From positions 2,851,848 to 2,915,847 of the forward strand of contig JAVLUZ010000142.1 of assembly GCA_036768485.1 (NCBI GenBank): 64,000 nucleotides of DNA, read 5' to 3'. Within the stretch, counting starts at the first letter, position 1. Each line of letters starts with the position of its first letter. The position numbers and the translations under genes are program-made. Under the pieces are notes generated by a model. That model was not told the origin of the DNA. It did not search any database and was given only the letters and a program-made list of their open reading frames with translations. This DNA comes from Mermis nigrescens (lineage: Eukaryota; Nematoda; Enoplea; Mermithida; Mermithidae). Positions 17,401 through 31,800 of this stretch are shown in pieces.

Positions 17401-19698
17401 TGTGTAGGTACTTGACAATCCGGATGTCTATTTATCCAACACAACTTTTTTGTGTTCTGCCTACAAGCTATGATGCATATTGATTAGGCTCAGATTGACG
17501 TGCATATGACCGCTTATAGCTGAAAACATGATTCATTGTAACCAGTACTAAGATAGATGGAAGGACGAAGGGTAGGTAAATACCTACCTTCATACTCTCA
17601 GTTGTGATGGAACGAAAGGTGGTGAATGCAGTTGGAGCACACTTTGTCAGTTCGTGTGTTATGCGTTTTCCAATTCTTGATTATATATATATTTCAGAGA
17701 TTGATAATACTGGCAGTGTAATATATTTATATTACCTATATATTTACTCAACTTCAATATGAGTGTGGCTGTATTCAGCTCAAATTGATAGGATCTTGTT
17801 ATGTATGCTTTTATTGCCTTATTCTGTTTTACTATTCAAGTGATTTTATATGCACTGCTTGATTTGTTCTTAAGGCAAGCTTATTTTAATGACCTTTTTT
17901 ACAACTGCGAATGTTCTTACTCATGATTCCTCTTCACTAGCAGCTGTCGGGCTTTGATAACATTTTTTCAACGCTGCATGCTGAATAAGATTCTGGCATA
18001 TTGACTTTCTTTATCCTGAACCGACTGGAAGACATATTTGTATGTCAAAAGTGACTCTTAAAAATGGAAGATATCCTTCAATCTATTCTACGCACTAATC
18101 GCTTTTCATTCCCAATTGATGTTTAGTGAAATTCTGATAGCATAAGCAATTTTTCAGGCAAAATTTCATAAATTTTGGGAATTTTTGGAAAAATGATGTA
18201 AAATTATTACGCTTAAAGTAGACATTGAAAAGTTGACAAAAATTATTATTTCAAATGTTGATATTGGATTTTTGCGACTATTTCCAGAGCATGAGAAAAA
18301 CTTAGACTGCGGTTCTCAAAAAAAAAATCTTGAAACATTTACGACTTTATTTTTCTTACAATCTGCTGCTCTTTATTTTGAATTATATTACATTACTTAA
18401 ATTTGGTGTCGTAATGTAAGTTTTTGTGCATTTTCTCTTGGTCGTTATTGTTTTGTGTGAATACCTAGTGAATTTTTGCTCAATATTTGTTATTTCGAAT
18501 GTGACATTATATGCCCGATGTCAAAATTCATTAGTCAGTTCTTTTAGCCAAGAAGATACAAATTTGGTTCAGAAAACTGACTACTGCATTTTTTCATTCC
18601 TCTTGCTTGCGTTATACCTATCATCAAATGTGTGTTATTTAGCGTCTAAATAAGGCTTTCAGATTGGGGCCCAAAAATCGATATTCTGGAGGCTTGAAAG
18701 TTGTGTTGGATCTACAGAACAAATTACGTTGGCTCGACACAATAATATTTTGTTGTATAGATTGCTTTCTTATGTAGCACCTACAGAATATTGTTGTGTA
18801 ACCAAGACATATAAAAGTTGTGGCAGCCAATTACTCACAACTTTTTTGTGTAATTACAACATTTTTTTTAACAGTGAATATTATTTAGCTAACGTTAAAC
18901 TATGCACTGAGGGCCATGGGCTGAAACGTGCATCGCCTATGAACGATTATTATTATTATTAGTCTTATGATTGTTAATTCTGATAGTAATATTCCAAGGA
19001 TAATGATTGACAAGCGAAGTTTATACCACTAGACGAATTAACCCAGAATGTATGGATCACAAAACCTTAAACCTTACAATACTGAATCGAAGTCAATTTA
19101 GTAGGTATCACATTTAGAGAGAAGAGACAAACCTGAGGATCGGCTATGCTGTCCAATATACCCTCTCTCCCACTCAGCCAGCAGCCTCATCAGTAAACTC
19201 GTGCAGTACATAGATCAGAGAGGATCAAACAAAAAAACTAACGTTATTTTCACGATATCATATCCCGACAATAATTTCGTTTTCGTTAACGACGACTCTC
19301 GAAAAAAGATGTCATTTCGTGACGTTAACGACGGCTATCTGCTACTATGATTTTTTCACGATTTTTTTAATTTAAAATGTGCTATGCCTGCATAAAGATG
19401 TTCATAACAAAGAATTTTGCGTAAAACAATCTACTTTCACAGAGAAAAATGACTAAAACACAGTAATTTATGCATAGAATTTTGCAGGCTCGCTTGGCAA
19501 AAAACAGCAGATTTAAACCGTAATTTATTGTAAATAAAAACAATCTGTGTAAAGCGATCATAAATGAGCGTAAGCCACAACACTTGATTGTTTCTGTGAG
19601 AGAATTTCATGTACGTAGCATGCATGAACCCGTCGTCGAAATAGTGCGCTGTTGAGTACCTATGTGATTTTCTATTAATAGCTGTCATGAGTTGTGCT
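17401..19698. other. No gene recognised
   Basis: Unique-looking AT-rich sequence. Frames at 18426-18653 and 18729-18962 are open but show no family features, no good splice context and the composition of the surroundings. Confidence 0.5.
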
Positions 19699-19930
19699 CA
19701 CACCTGGGCGTGGGGGTATGCACCCCCCCGAGAAACCAAGATACCCCCAGAATTCAATTTTCAAAAATTTTTTCGTTTGTTTCGCAATTTTTTGATGCCA
19801 ATGGATAGTGCTCGATGAGAAACGTCGAAAAATTGTGTTTTTTCGCCATACAACCATTTTTAAGGCAATTTTTTGACCTTTGAAAAACCTTGCAACCCCC
19901 ACCCCCGGAATTTTTTGCTGCCCACGTATG
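19699..19930 (-). mobile_element. MITE family 1 copy
   Basis: Reverse-orientation copy with the conserved core. Its flanks GTTGTGCT (19691-19698) and GTCTTGCT (19931-19938) match at 6 of 8 positions, consistent with an old 8-bp target duplication. Confidence 0.85.
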
Positions 19931-22700
19931 GTCTTGCTCTTAAAACTGTTGTAACGTGTGCCGCTGCTCAAATTTTCTCACGATTTTTTGTCAGAATAAG
20001 CTAAATAGGTGGAGACACACATAAAAAAATTCTTTGTCATAATGAAAAATTGACTATACTACAGTGATTTATGGAGAAAATCTTATCTTTACACGGATGA
20101 GAATTTTGTGCGAATCCCGTAGCGCAAACTGTACAAACGCAGACATATAAAAATTTAATATCTTAGTGTAAAGTGCGTCTGTTTGTTGTTCTACTAAAAA
20201 AGTTCTGTGTCACGTAGAAAGACCATACGCTACTACAGTAATCTATTGATACCTGATGCGCACGTTAGAACAACAGAAATTTAATGCGTATATCGAAGGG
20301 ACATAAAATCTGAAAGGAACTGGTCCGAGCTTAGCACGTAAAAACTGCTAAGTTGAGGAGTCAGCGCTGATAAAGGCTATCGGGTTCGCCCAATCTGCTC
20401 AATCCGCAAGACAGCTCAGTTCCTACATGCCCTATTCCGAAATCCGCGTTTTTGCATTACCAGTTCGAATTTTCAAGATTCACCTTACGTTTTAATTCAA
20501 CTTTAGCTGACGTTTACTCACACAGCCAGCTCGGCTGCGCGGCGAAATATTCGAATCTATTATGCACGACCAGCCTTTAGGCACAAAGCTTCAGAATTTT
20601 ATCGACAGATTACGATAATTATATATGAGTTGAATGCTATAATTGCAATCTGTCAGATTATTGTCGGAGATAGATTGTAAAACTTAAACTCAAACTTGTT
20701 TGAAACAGACCAAAGAAGCATGAAAAGTTAAGAAAATTTTGGAAAAATTGCAACTCTGGCTTACTGTAGCTCCACGAATTTTGGGTTTTGTGTAAGATGA
20801 ATAATATTTTCATTCTTAACGTCAAAAACTGTTGTATCTAGTAGATTTCTAGAGTATATTAATTTTTGACTTATCCAATCGATGGTCAGATTTCTCAGAA
20901 ATTGTCTCTTTACACAAGTATGACAATAATCCTGTCTGCCTTTATGCATAACGTTTTATTGTTAAATTTGAAGTTCAATCTAGGAAGTCTGACACTGCAA
21001 ACAAGAAATATTTAGCTTTCGCGAATCAAAATAGTTATACAAACGAGGACACCAAATTGCAAGAAAACAGACGAAATATTGTCACAAAAAGAATTTGAGA
21101 TTGACCACGCGTTTGACCTAAATCCATATTCTAGCAACTTTATTTTCATTAAACTGAGACAGTCTAGTTTCCATAGGGTAAAGTAAGCTACAGGCATGTC
21201 CAAAACTTTGAGACACTTCACATTATGTATAGTTTGTTTCACATAAGTTTGGGCATAAATTTTAAGAATTTTTTTCGAAAGTAAGCCGACGGATTACGAT
21301 AATGATATATCAAATCAATGCTTTAATCACAATCTGTCAGCTTATAGTCAGACACGCTTTTAAAATTTATGTCCAAATTTGTGTGAAACGGGCTATAGTA
21401 CTAGGCATGCCGTTAAACTTGCAGTAAGATTTATAAACTTAGGTTAATTTAAACTGAGTACAAGTGGATTAGTTTATACCAGCATTTTGTGTACTTTTTA
21501 AAAACAAACTTTCATTCAAATCTACAAAGCTATTCTTGAGATTTTTAATGAAAAGAGCTAAAACGTTTGCCTACCTAACGAGCCAGAATTGTCGCTATGG
21601 TTTATGAAGCTCAAATGACTTTGAAAGTTGTGCTCTAAAACATTTGGCCATTAAACGATAAGTTGTAACTTTTAGATCATTAATATACGCTAAATTTTGG
21701 AATATCTATTAAGGATATTTGAGCATAATGGTGAATCATAAAGACAATTCTAGTTCAATAACTTGGTTAAGATGATTTAGCTTTGCCAGTGAATATCTTG
21801 AGAACGGCTAGATTTGAATGAAACTTTGTTCAAGAAGTGCGCGAAAAACTGATCTGGATTCATTCACTTGTGCTCAAAATAAAGTAAACCAGCAATCTTA
21901 ATCATGCTACAAGTTTGGCCAAACCTGTAACTTGCTTGCAACTCGTATACTTCATTTGAAAAGCTCATTAGGAACTAGGAAGCTAGCAGTCTAGCAGACG
22001 AAATGAAAAAGTATCAAAATTGTTTAACTAATGATTAAGAGCATACTTTTATATCGCGGAAACTGTAAAAATATAATCAATGTAGTCCTTGAAAAGCTAC
22101 TGACTTCGCGCGTTAAAACTAATATATTGAACGGGAAAAAAGAAGCTACACATACATACATAAGACACATTAGTAATCTTTCTCGCACATGACAAATAAT
22201 TAATTTATCTACTTGCAAAATTCTTACAGCTTCGAAAAAAGGTAAGAAGTCAGACAGAAAATATAAACATAATTTAGAACAATGTATCGAGCTCACTCAA
22301 TCCAAGGATAATGGAGAGCACAAATATTATAGATTATTTTAGTAGGTTTTCCGTTTAATGCTTAGAAGTCTAATCCAAATTTCATGGAAAATCTCCAAAC
22401 ACGCCTATGTACCTATGGGAGTAGGACAAACAAAATAAAAACAGAAAACTTAAACATATGCATGAGATAAACACAAATAATACATTTAAATCGCTCCGGT
22501 GAAAAGCGAGTAAAAAAGGCACTCCGGAGTAAAGCGTGTTAAAGATCAGAATATTATAAATGGCACACATTGAGATTAAAGCGGCTTATGGCGACTGACA
22601 AAGTTGCAAAAAATGATTCTCGGAAATCTTCAGCAACAAAAGATAAACGATAAAAATAAAGAAATTCAAAGTTAGAGCGCTTTAAGGAAAACACGCCCGG
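19931..22700. other. No gene recognised; one duplicated 110-bp segment
   Basis: Includes the presumed 3' flank of the acyl-CoA synthetase-like gene. Segments near 20605-20715 and 21288-21398 are diverged copies of each other (shared GATTACGATAAT and CAATCTGTCAG). A GGAACTG/CAGTTCC pair brackets about 20310-20425, without further stem structure. No coding sequence is supported. Confidence 0.5.
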
Positions 22701-22808
22701 TCATTTGACAGCGGAACTTGCCAGCACCTTTAACTTTGACTTTTGAACCTTCTTGGCCTGATTTCTCGGAAAATCGTCCATAAACAAAATTTCATCGGGT
22801 GTGACCAT
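22701..22808 (-). CDS. ACSF2-like gene, exon l (terminal)
   Basis: 108 nt after acceptor TTTTCTTAG, ending at TGA (22701-22703). Encodes PDEILFMDDFPRNQAKKVQK and SKLK. The family's catalytic TGKVQK appears as AKKVQK: the Lys is present, the Gly is not. Confidence 0.9.
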   Translation of the reverse strand: MVTPDEILFMDDFPRNQAKKVQKSKLKVLASSAVK

Positions 22809-25800
22809 CTAAGAAAAGTAATGCAATATGATGACAGGCACGCAAAGCCCGTAAGCAAACAATATTCACTAGCTATGCACAAGGGGATTGAGCTATTCAA
22901 ATTCCCAAGAGAATAGAATGAAAATTTTTCTTGAAAAAAGCAAGGCGTAAGTAACTGAGATCAAAAACTAAAAATTCACTATTTTTCTTGCCAAAATGCT
23001 TGAAATTTAGCAGAAAGTATCGACTGAGAAGTTGTACGCTTTTAAACGTTTGCAGCAATTTTTAGGTACACTTTAGACCGAAAAACTTCTTAAGTCCTGA
23101 GAATTTAGATTTCGAATTATTTATGGTTTAAAATTTGTGGAAGACGCAACAGATCTGCGGTAAGAAAATACCAAAAAAATGGACATTTAAAGCTGAATTT
23201 GACGCTCCTATATTTTAATTAACGGAGATAAGCATCTAATATATGTACGCACAAACAAACATACCTGGGTAATGGCCGGTCTTCCCGTTAATACTGGGTG
23301 CATAAAAAGTTTGGTTGATTGCCAGTTTCAAAAAGGGTTGTTTTGAAGTGAAAATTTACCTCACGATTTTCAAATAAATAATGAATTTCTATGTGCATTA
23401 TGTATCCTTGTTTTATCAGTCGAAGTATGGGAGAGCTTAATCCATTTTGATAATAGCAATCACTAAGTATGTACATAACACTATAATTTTTTGAGCGTGT
23501 GTATTATGCTTTTGAATAAATCATGTAATGCTTGGCTGATTGGTTGGTTGATTAGTTGACTGCTTGGTTGATTATTTGGTTGGTTAGTTGTTGGTTGGTT
23601 GGCTAACTAGTTGTTTAGCTGGTGGTTTGTTTAGTTAGCTGGTAGGTTTAGCTGGTTGCTGGTTGATATGTAAGTTGGTTGGTTGGCTGACTACTTGGTT
23701 ATGTATTGATTGATATGTACTGATTAGTTGGTCTATTGGTATGTATTGTTTTATGTTATTTACTTCCATTTCTTGTGCTTCAATATGTTTTGAATCTATT
23801 TTGCATTTGTCTTTGATTTTTTACTCAAAATTCTTGTTGATACGTGCAGCCTTGACCGTAGATACCGAACGGCCTACTGTTGATATCGGCTTGAACTAGG
23901 TTGTACCCATTGCCAAGGTGTGCATACAATTTTGTATCATTTAAGAATTCAAAAACTGGAAAATTTAGCAGCGATTAGGGAAAATAATTTTGTACAGCTG
24001 CCAAACTGTGGGCTGAGTTGCGAAAGTTCAACGATGTCAATATCATAAACGTTTCTCGTTCTCAGTCAGTTTTTGTACGCAGGCTCATATTTAGAGGGGG
24101 CAGGGGGCCGCCGCACCCCATGTCGTCAAAAAATAGTTGGGCGCAGTGGAGAATAACGTATATTTTCTGATGATTTTAGTAATTTTTTATCACAATTTTG
24201 GAAAGTTTACCGACGCTTGGCGCCGATTAGTACTCATTAATGCCATTTACTGACTGGCTTGGCACTCTAAAGTGTTTATTTTTACGTCAGAAGAGTATTT
24301 TATGTGCATAACAAGGATTTCTTGGTGGTTACCAGTGGTTTTTTTGTACAAGATCCGTTTGTACATGTACAAAGATGGTCCTAAAAAGTCTTTGTACATT
24401 TTGCACACACAAATTTTTGGGTGCTATAATATAATATATTAACGATTTTAGTGTGGTAAAAACAGAGTTGCTCGACTTTCGGTAGTGTATTTTAGCTAAT
24501 TTCTGGGTCTCTAAGGACAAAAATCACCAAGAATCGTCTTACAACGGCGCGAAGCGCCGAAAAATTTGGCATTTTCCTTTTGAATGCAATTTCTGCCATT
24601 ATGAAGATATATAGAACACACAATTACTCACGCCGAAAATTTTTGCGAATTTAGACCTTTTTTGCAATTTTTGTCTTCCCAAAAATCTTTTTACATGTAC
24701 AAAGACGGTCCCGAAAAGTCTCTGTACATCGGGAAAAATCTTTGCCGAATACAAAAAACCCGTGGTGCTTACAATGAGTTCTCGAGTATTTTTTGGTGCT
24801 TTGCGCCGATTTTCACACGAATTTCGCGTGTTTTTCGTAGAAAACTTTCGAGATTTCCTAAGTTTCCGGATTACAAAGAATGTGTTCATCAAAAGACGGC
24901 AAAACATCGATACTTTAAGCATAATGGATGGATTTTTGGACAATATTTCACACTATTTGGTTAAATTTGAGATTCCGCCCCCTACCAGAAAATCCTGAAT
25001 CCGCCACTGTTTGTACGAGACACCGATTTTTAAGCTCGTACGATGATTCCTTGGTCGTCTTAGTACAAGTACAATGTCTTTCTTTGAAACTAAATGAGCA
25101 TCTAATTTTTGTCAGTTTTACACATTCCCCGTAAAAATTCTAAAATCGTCCGACTTGCGCAAGGGCCCAGTCCACACATAGGCGTGTGGGTCTGAGGGAT
25201 ACACCCCCGCAAATTACTGTAGCCACACAGAATTCTATTTTTAGTGACATTTTTAGCGATTTTTAACGATTTCACCCAACCAAAATTTTCTTGCTGCCCA
25301 TGTATGGTCCTGTACTGTACAAAAAGCAGTATTTTTGGTATTCTGGGAGCTACCTTATTTTCTTGGCATAATTTGTTTAATTGTTTTGACAAATGATCAT
25401 CGTCCGTATCTTTGTCGGGTTTTCTTATGACGCAGGCGCACAACTTCTCCCCCAGTCGACTGTCCGATATCCCAACAATCTTAAATCAGAAGAAATTTGA
25501 AAAAAATCGAAAAAATTGTAGGAATAAATAAAAAAAGCTAATTTATAAATGAAATTAAGCAAATGACATTGATATGACGAAATCAGATTAAAGAATGAGA
25601 ATAAAACGAATTACGAAAAAATACACAAAAGTTAATTAAATGATAAAAGCGGTAGATGCCAAGCAACGATTGAGTAAGATGTCTCACGTAAAAAATGTGT
25701 AAAAATAGGAAAGCGAGAGATCTGAAAGGGGACATATTTCAACATTAATTTTCACTAATTTATGTCTCATTTACTACCGCAGATTCATACAATATCCGAA

Positions 25801-28800
25801 TTATTAACGAACTTAAGAGCTAATTATTTCATTACAGTAATGGAAAGCATGTTGTCCATTGCACTTAAGAATTTTGCAAAATGATGCTGTTCTATTTGTC
25901 AAAGCAGACGATACAGCATATTTAAAAATCTTTTCTTCCGTAAATGTCTTATTCTTCAAGAGAGGCACTGAAAATACATATAAACTTGAAGCATTCTCAA
26001 AATGATTACATTTTATTTAATCGTAAATGTCATACATGCACATGGTCAAAAGTTCTAAGAGAGGGTAAACCGAGTTTTCTTGGGGGGAATAAATGAATAT
26101 TTAATATTGCAATCGAATGTCGAATTTCGATACTCAATTTATTGTATTCTATTAATCATAAATTTCTGTATTTAAATTTGCATGAAAACAGATCAAAATA
26201 AAGGCGATGGAATGACCTGTAACATCAAATATATACGAGACTAGAAAAGAAAAATGCTCCGATGGAACAAAAAGGACGAATATATTTGGAATAACGGATT
26301 ATTAAAGACATAAAAGGAGAAGACTAGGAAAAAGTCATCTATCCGCACAACAAAACATAAGAATTTGATTTGTTGTGCGGATAGGCGATTTTTTCCTAGT
26401 CCCCTCCTTTTGCGTCTTTATAATCCGTTATCCCAAGTATATTCGTCCTTTTTTGTTCCATCGTAACATTTTTCTTTGCTAGTACCCTACTTTTTACTAG
26501 CGTGATTTGAGTAAATCATTAAGTAAGCACACACGGTAACATGCCACAATAATGAGAGCAGTCCAAGAACGCGGAAGACAATATTGTTCTAAACATTGAC
26601 ATTATCTTTTTAAAAAAAGATAATCCTACCTGATTTAAAATAAAATATTTTCAGCATAAACTTTACGTAACTACTGAAGGTAAAGAACTCTTGTACTCAG
26701 ATTCGTAATCCTGTTACATGCAACATTTTGAAAAAAATTAAGCTTTTGCAACGCTTCGAAACTGAAGCCAATTTTCAGTGTAAACTTTACACAATTATTG
26801 TGTGTTAAGAGAACATACAGTCAGATGCGTGATCCTAACCTTACGGAACATTCAAAAAATTCTCGTTTCCTAAATTTCTGGAAGTAAAATAAATTTCTAG
26901 TGTAAATTTTACACACCTACTATAAAGGAATAGTGCAAATTGTACACAACTACTGAATGCAGAAGAAACTATGAGGCAGATTCGTAATTCTGACGTTACG
27001 TACTACATTTCCAAAAAATTAAGCTTCCGCAAGGCTCTAAAACTAAAGCTAATTTTCAGTGTAAACTTTACACAACCACCGATGGTAAAGAAGATTTTAG
27101 TCGGATTCGTAATTATGAAATTAATCTGATATTGCGATCAATATTTATGAAAAAATTAACATTCCACAATGGTCTGAAGACAAATAAATATTAGATGTAA
27201 ACCACTTGACACCACTGTTGAATGTAAACAAACGAGCTCGATTGACATATGAAGTTTGACCCATGGCACATTTTTAGACTTGTGACCATATGTACGTGGG
27301 CAGCAAGAAAATTCCGGGGGTTGCAAGATTTTTCAAAGGTCAAAAACATTGCCTTAAAGATGGTGGTATGGCGAAAAAACACCATTTTTCGACGTGTCTC
27401 ATCGAGCACTATCAATTGGCATCAAAAAATTGCGAAAAAAACGAAAAAATTTTTAAAAATTGAATTCTGGGGGTATTTTGATTTCTGGGTGGGGTATTTT
27501 GGTTTCTCGGGGAGAGGAGGTGCATACCCCAAACCCCCACGCCCAGGTGTGCTTGTGACCATGTCCAAACTCATAAGCGGAAAATTTGGCAGAAGAAAGA
27601 CAAGACAGAAAGACGTTCAAAACCCCCAATTTTTGAACTTTAATACTGATGTAAATAAACACAATTTGCTGCGACGTGTTTCGCTTAGAAAAGTATCTTA
27701 TTTTTATAAAAATTAGACTTGTCCCGACTTCTAAACGGAGAAATTGGCGAACATGAAAGGGAACAAAAAACGTGTTGTTACACTATTTATCACATTGTAA
27801 ACTTTAAAAATCTGAACCCAACTCCACATTGAGTGTAAAGAAATTTGGTTTGAGCCACTTTAGTAGCCTTCGAATCGTAGTACATTCGTGTTTGAAAAAC
27901 TCCTGTTCCGCATCCTATCTGAGATATTTACCAATCAAAAAGGGAAGAAAACGTTTTTTTCACCCAATCTTACACCCCTAATTTCTAACTTTGCACCTCC
28001 AGAAGTAATTAAATATGGACTTTTTCAAACGCGGTTTTCTGCAACGTATATCCCTTGGAACGTACTCTATTTTTATTCTTTTCAGCTTGTCCCGACTTAT
28101 AAGCGGAGAAGTTGGCGGAGAAATCTAAGACAAAACCTATGGATCTAACTCCGCACTGAGTGAAAAAAATTTGCTGCTTAGCAGAAAGTAGCCCTTGGGT
28201 CCTAGTACATTTCTATCAGGAAAAAGTTTTGGGACTCATTACTGGAGTTATTGACAGACAGACAGAGAGAAGAAAAAAACGCGACTAAAATTTGTCTTTA
28301 CACCCGAATTTTTCTGCACTCTTTACACTCCCCCTCAAGAACTAATGCAAAATTTATCAGTCGTATACACGCTGAATAAAAAATGCGTCAGTTTGTAATT
28401 GTTATAACGTCACGCCAGAACTTTACACGCTCATTACAAATTCGTTATTGAGTGTAAACAAAAAAAGCACAAAAACGTTTTTTAGTATCAATCCTTTAAA
28501 AAACATACCTCCCAGATATGTCCCGTTATAGCAGTAGATGGGGACATTTGTTTGGATACCCAAGTATATGTATAATAGGTACGCGCTACCTATTAAAATG
28601 GGAGGAAAGTGTCTGAACGAATGAATTGAACATTCTGCTGCTCTAAAAATAAATATTTGTACCCAAATTGTACTGTTAGACTCGTTTGACGTTTCTTCAT
28701 GATTAGAACAATTGATTTGGTCCCAATACGGCCTTAAAGAAATATGTCCTTCGAAAGTCCTGATAGGGAAGATGCCCCCATACGCCCTAGTGTGCATGTG

Positions 28801-31800
28801 TGATAAATGTCGAAACTTAGAAAAACTCACTTGACAAAGTGACACGAGTGCATGCGACGCAATGAGCTTTTCAATAGGCAGAGGTATGATTGGATTATTG
28901 TCTCGGAATATAACGTCATTTATTGATCCCATTAGAGTAACGGCTCCTTCTTTGGACAGGCTGCCGACATCTCTGCAATATGTAATCACGCCAATTTATA
29001 GTATTGCGCGGATAGGGTGGCGCAGGCAACCATGCATAATCTGGGGAGGAGGTTTAAAGCGTTTTCAACCCTCCCCAGAGTTCGCGATTTCTCAAAAAAA
29101 AATTCATAGAAGAAGATGGTATTAGTGTAGTATGTCACCATATCGGAAAAATGCGACTCTATACATACATAAAAAGCAAGTAATTATATCGTTGCATAAT
29201 CGCGGATGGTGGACCTGATCATGCGATAGTACTATTTTCTAAGCCTAAGAGCAAAATTTTCCATTTTATTCAAAAAAATTTGGCGTTCTTCAGTCTCTTG
29301 TCAACTATATGACTGATCTGGCTGGCGGCTAAATGAAAATATTTGTTCACAGACGTATTAGAAATATTTCGCTACTGACGGAATTAAAAGCCAAATCAAA
29401 TCGTATTTAATCTAAGGTATATCTTCTTCTAAAGTAGGTACCAAAAGAGTGAAAAAATTGGATATTTCAACAGAGGTTTATATAAGAAGTATCTGCATAA
29501 AAGTGGTATCTAACTTGTTTTCTAGAGTGCGATAACAAGGAATAGCAAGTTAAATTGAATTAAGTGCACTTTTTTCACTTGTTTTATTCGTATGTACCCA
29601 GTTTGAAGCCAGCCATTTGCATAAGCCTTAGCAGTCAAAGCCGGCTGTCCATAATAGCCCAAAAACTCCGAGTCGCCGATTGGTTTCAGACAAATCTTAC
29701 CCGGCTTACCGAAATCAATCTGACGTTCGTCTTCTTTAAAATCCACAATTTTGACCTAAGAAAAACATGAATATAAGAAAGTGATAAAATCAGGATGATT
29801 GATTGTCTTTGATTATTTTCATTCGAAAGCGAAACAGTAACCTCAAAACAAGCAAAATGATATCGAATATTCGCAGTTGCGATTTATTTTACTTCATAAT
29901 GATCAGCAATTCTGCCATCGGACAATCCTATTTCTTCAGACGAAGCACCTTTCGGATGTAAAAAGGGCATAAAACCCATTTCGGTAAGGAAAACACCAGC
30001 CTACAAAAAATTAGGAAACGAACAATATAAAAAATTTCAATTATTAGCCAACAGTAACTTTTCGATCACGAAACTGATTAACTTAAAATGACTAACGTTG
30101 CATCATGCTTTTCATCACTGTGAAAACATGAGAATGTGACAGATCATGCGTACGCAATTTGTTACGGTAAAGGAATACTGTTCTCAAGGACTGACTAACA
30201 TAGTTAATTGTAGCCAATAAAGTTCCGATTGGAAGTTCGGAATTTGCTCGAGCTCAAGACGCTTTTGTTTGCTGTGGACAACCCGCAACAAACCAACCCA
30301 CATATCATTCTGTTCTGATTAAAAATTTTTAAAATTTTTATTGTTACGACAAAACCTTGCTTTTTAATAGATTTTCCTGTTTTTAAGCAGACAGGAAAAG
30401 GCTGCTACCCAAACCCAATAAAAATTGCCGGCGGGGCGAGTCCATCCCAAACTTTGACATTTACGTAAATACTCCTCCTTAATATTTAATTGTTTCATCT
30501 TTACCAAAAAAGTATTTGGTTTTGGCATAACATTAGCATCAATTTGAAACAAATAACTTTTATATACATGAAATAAAGTATAAGTATACATGTTTTATTT
30601 ATGGTCTTACCAGCGAACTAAATAGCTAAAAGGTTTAACAATCAATAGTCATTATCATAGATGCACAGCATGGCCGATCTGGGAAGATGTAAGGGGGGTG
30701 GTCAGCTCAGCCGGTCTAGGGGGTCATGAATTGAACTTTTTTGAACCAAAATGACCATTCCTCATTTGTGGCCTTCATTTCGCCTCTTTTTTCCCAAAAT
30801 TTTTTTCCATTTTTCCATTCTGGGGGTCTAGATCACACGTGGGCGTGGGGGAGGAAGGGTTTGAGGGTATGCAGCCCCAGAATTCTATTTTTAAAAGTTC
30901 TTTTGTTTTTCTCGCAATTTTTTGATGCCAATGGATAGTGCTCGATGAGAAACTTTGAAAATCGTGTTTCTTCGCCATACCACCATCTTAAGACCATTTT
31001 TTGGCCTTTGAAATGCACCCCAGAATTTTGGCGCTGCCCATCTGTGGTCTAGACCCCCAACTCCCCACGTCCATGTCTGGTCATTACTGCACAGTGTATA
31101 ATATGCAAATGAGATACATGACAACTTAATAATACATGGTAATAATAATAATAATAATACATAATACGTAATAACAATACATGTACATGCGAAAACAATA
31201 CATGTACTTTTTAAGCAATAGATAAAATGCATACCTACCCAAGGGAGATGCGTCAGGCACAGAACAAGTTTTCTCCTTTTCATTTATATTAGTGGAGTTT
31301 AAACAGGTTCAAGCCATCCTGTATATCCATAAAGATATAGGACAAGTGACATGCACGCAGGCGCGATCAGTCTGCGAGGTTAAAATAAATATAAATGTTT
31401 CAAAATAATAAAAAATGAGTGAAACTTACAGCGAACTGAAAAAATTTGACAATTCTGTCAGGGTAAAAAAGTTGTTGCGGGGGTAAAGAAGTATCACCCG
31501 AGACTCCCAAGATCGTACAGAAAGAATATTCAAAGTATATCCACGAGTAATTAGTATTACAACTAACTGAAGCCAGAAAGTACAACGGATGCAACAAACT
31601 TACCGCGACATCCGCGAGATTGGCCAATTTGTCAAAGAAAAGTGCAGCCTGCTCGCTTGTCGTGTGATCTCCTCCGACACAAACTACAAGTAGGTAAAGT
31701 GTTCAAGAACATACGAGCAAGAGATTCAAAGAAAAAGGAAACTCACGACTGGTCAAAGATTCCAGGGTGTATTTTTTCGCCGCCGGCATCCTCAGCATCA

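Noticed and set aside
18426..18962. Small membrane protein genes
   Set aside because: Hydrophobic frames in AT-rich DNA are expected by chance; no signal, splice or family evidence.
23538..23745. CRISPR-like or regulatory array
   Set aside because: It is a degenerate TTGG simple repeat without spacers in an animal intron.
28423..28650. Extension of exon j (open frame with LGIQTNVPIYCYN)
   Set aside because: The conserved block ends at a GTGAGT donor; the rest is part of the duplicated 2-kb intronic repeat.
31400..31570. Extra ACSF2-like exon with a GTAAGT donor
   Set aside because: Exon g2 joins exon h in phase and the aligned family blocks are contiguous, so nothing is missing; the open frame shows no family similarity.
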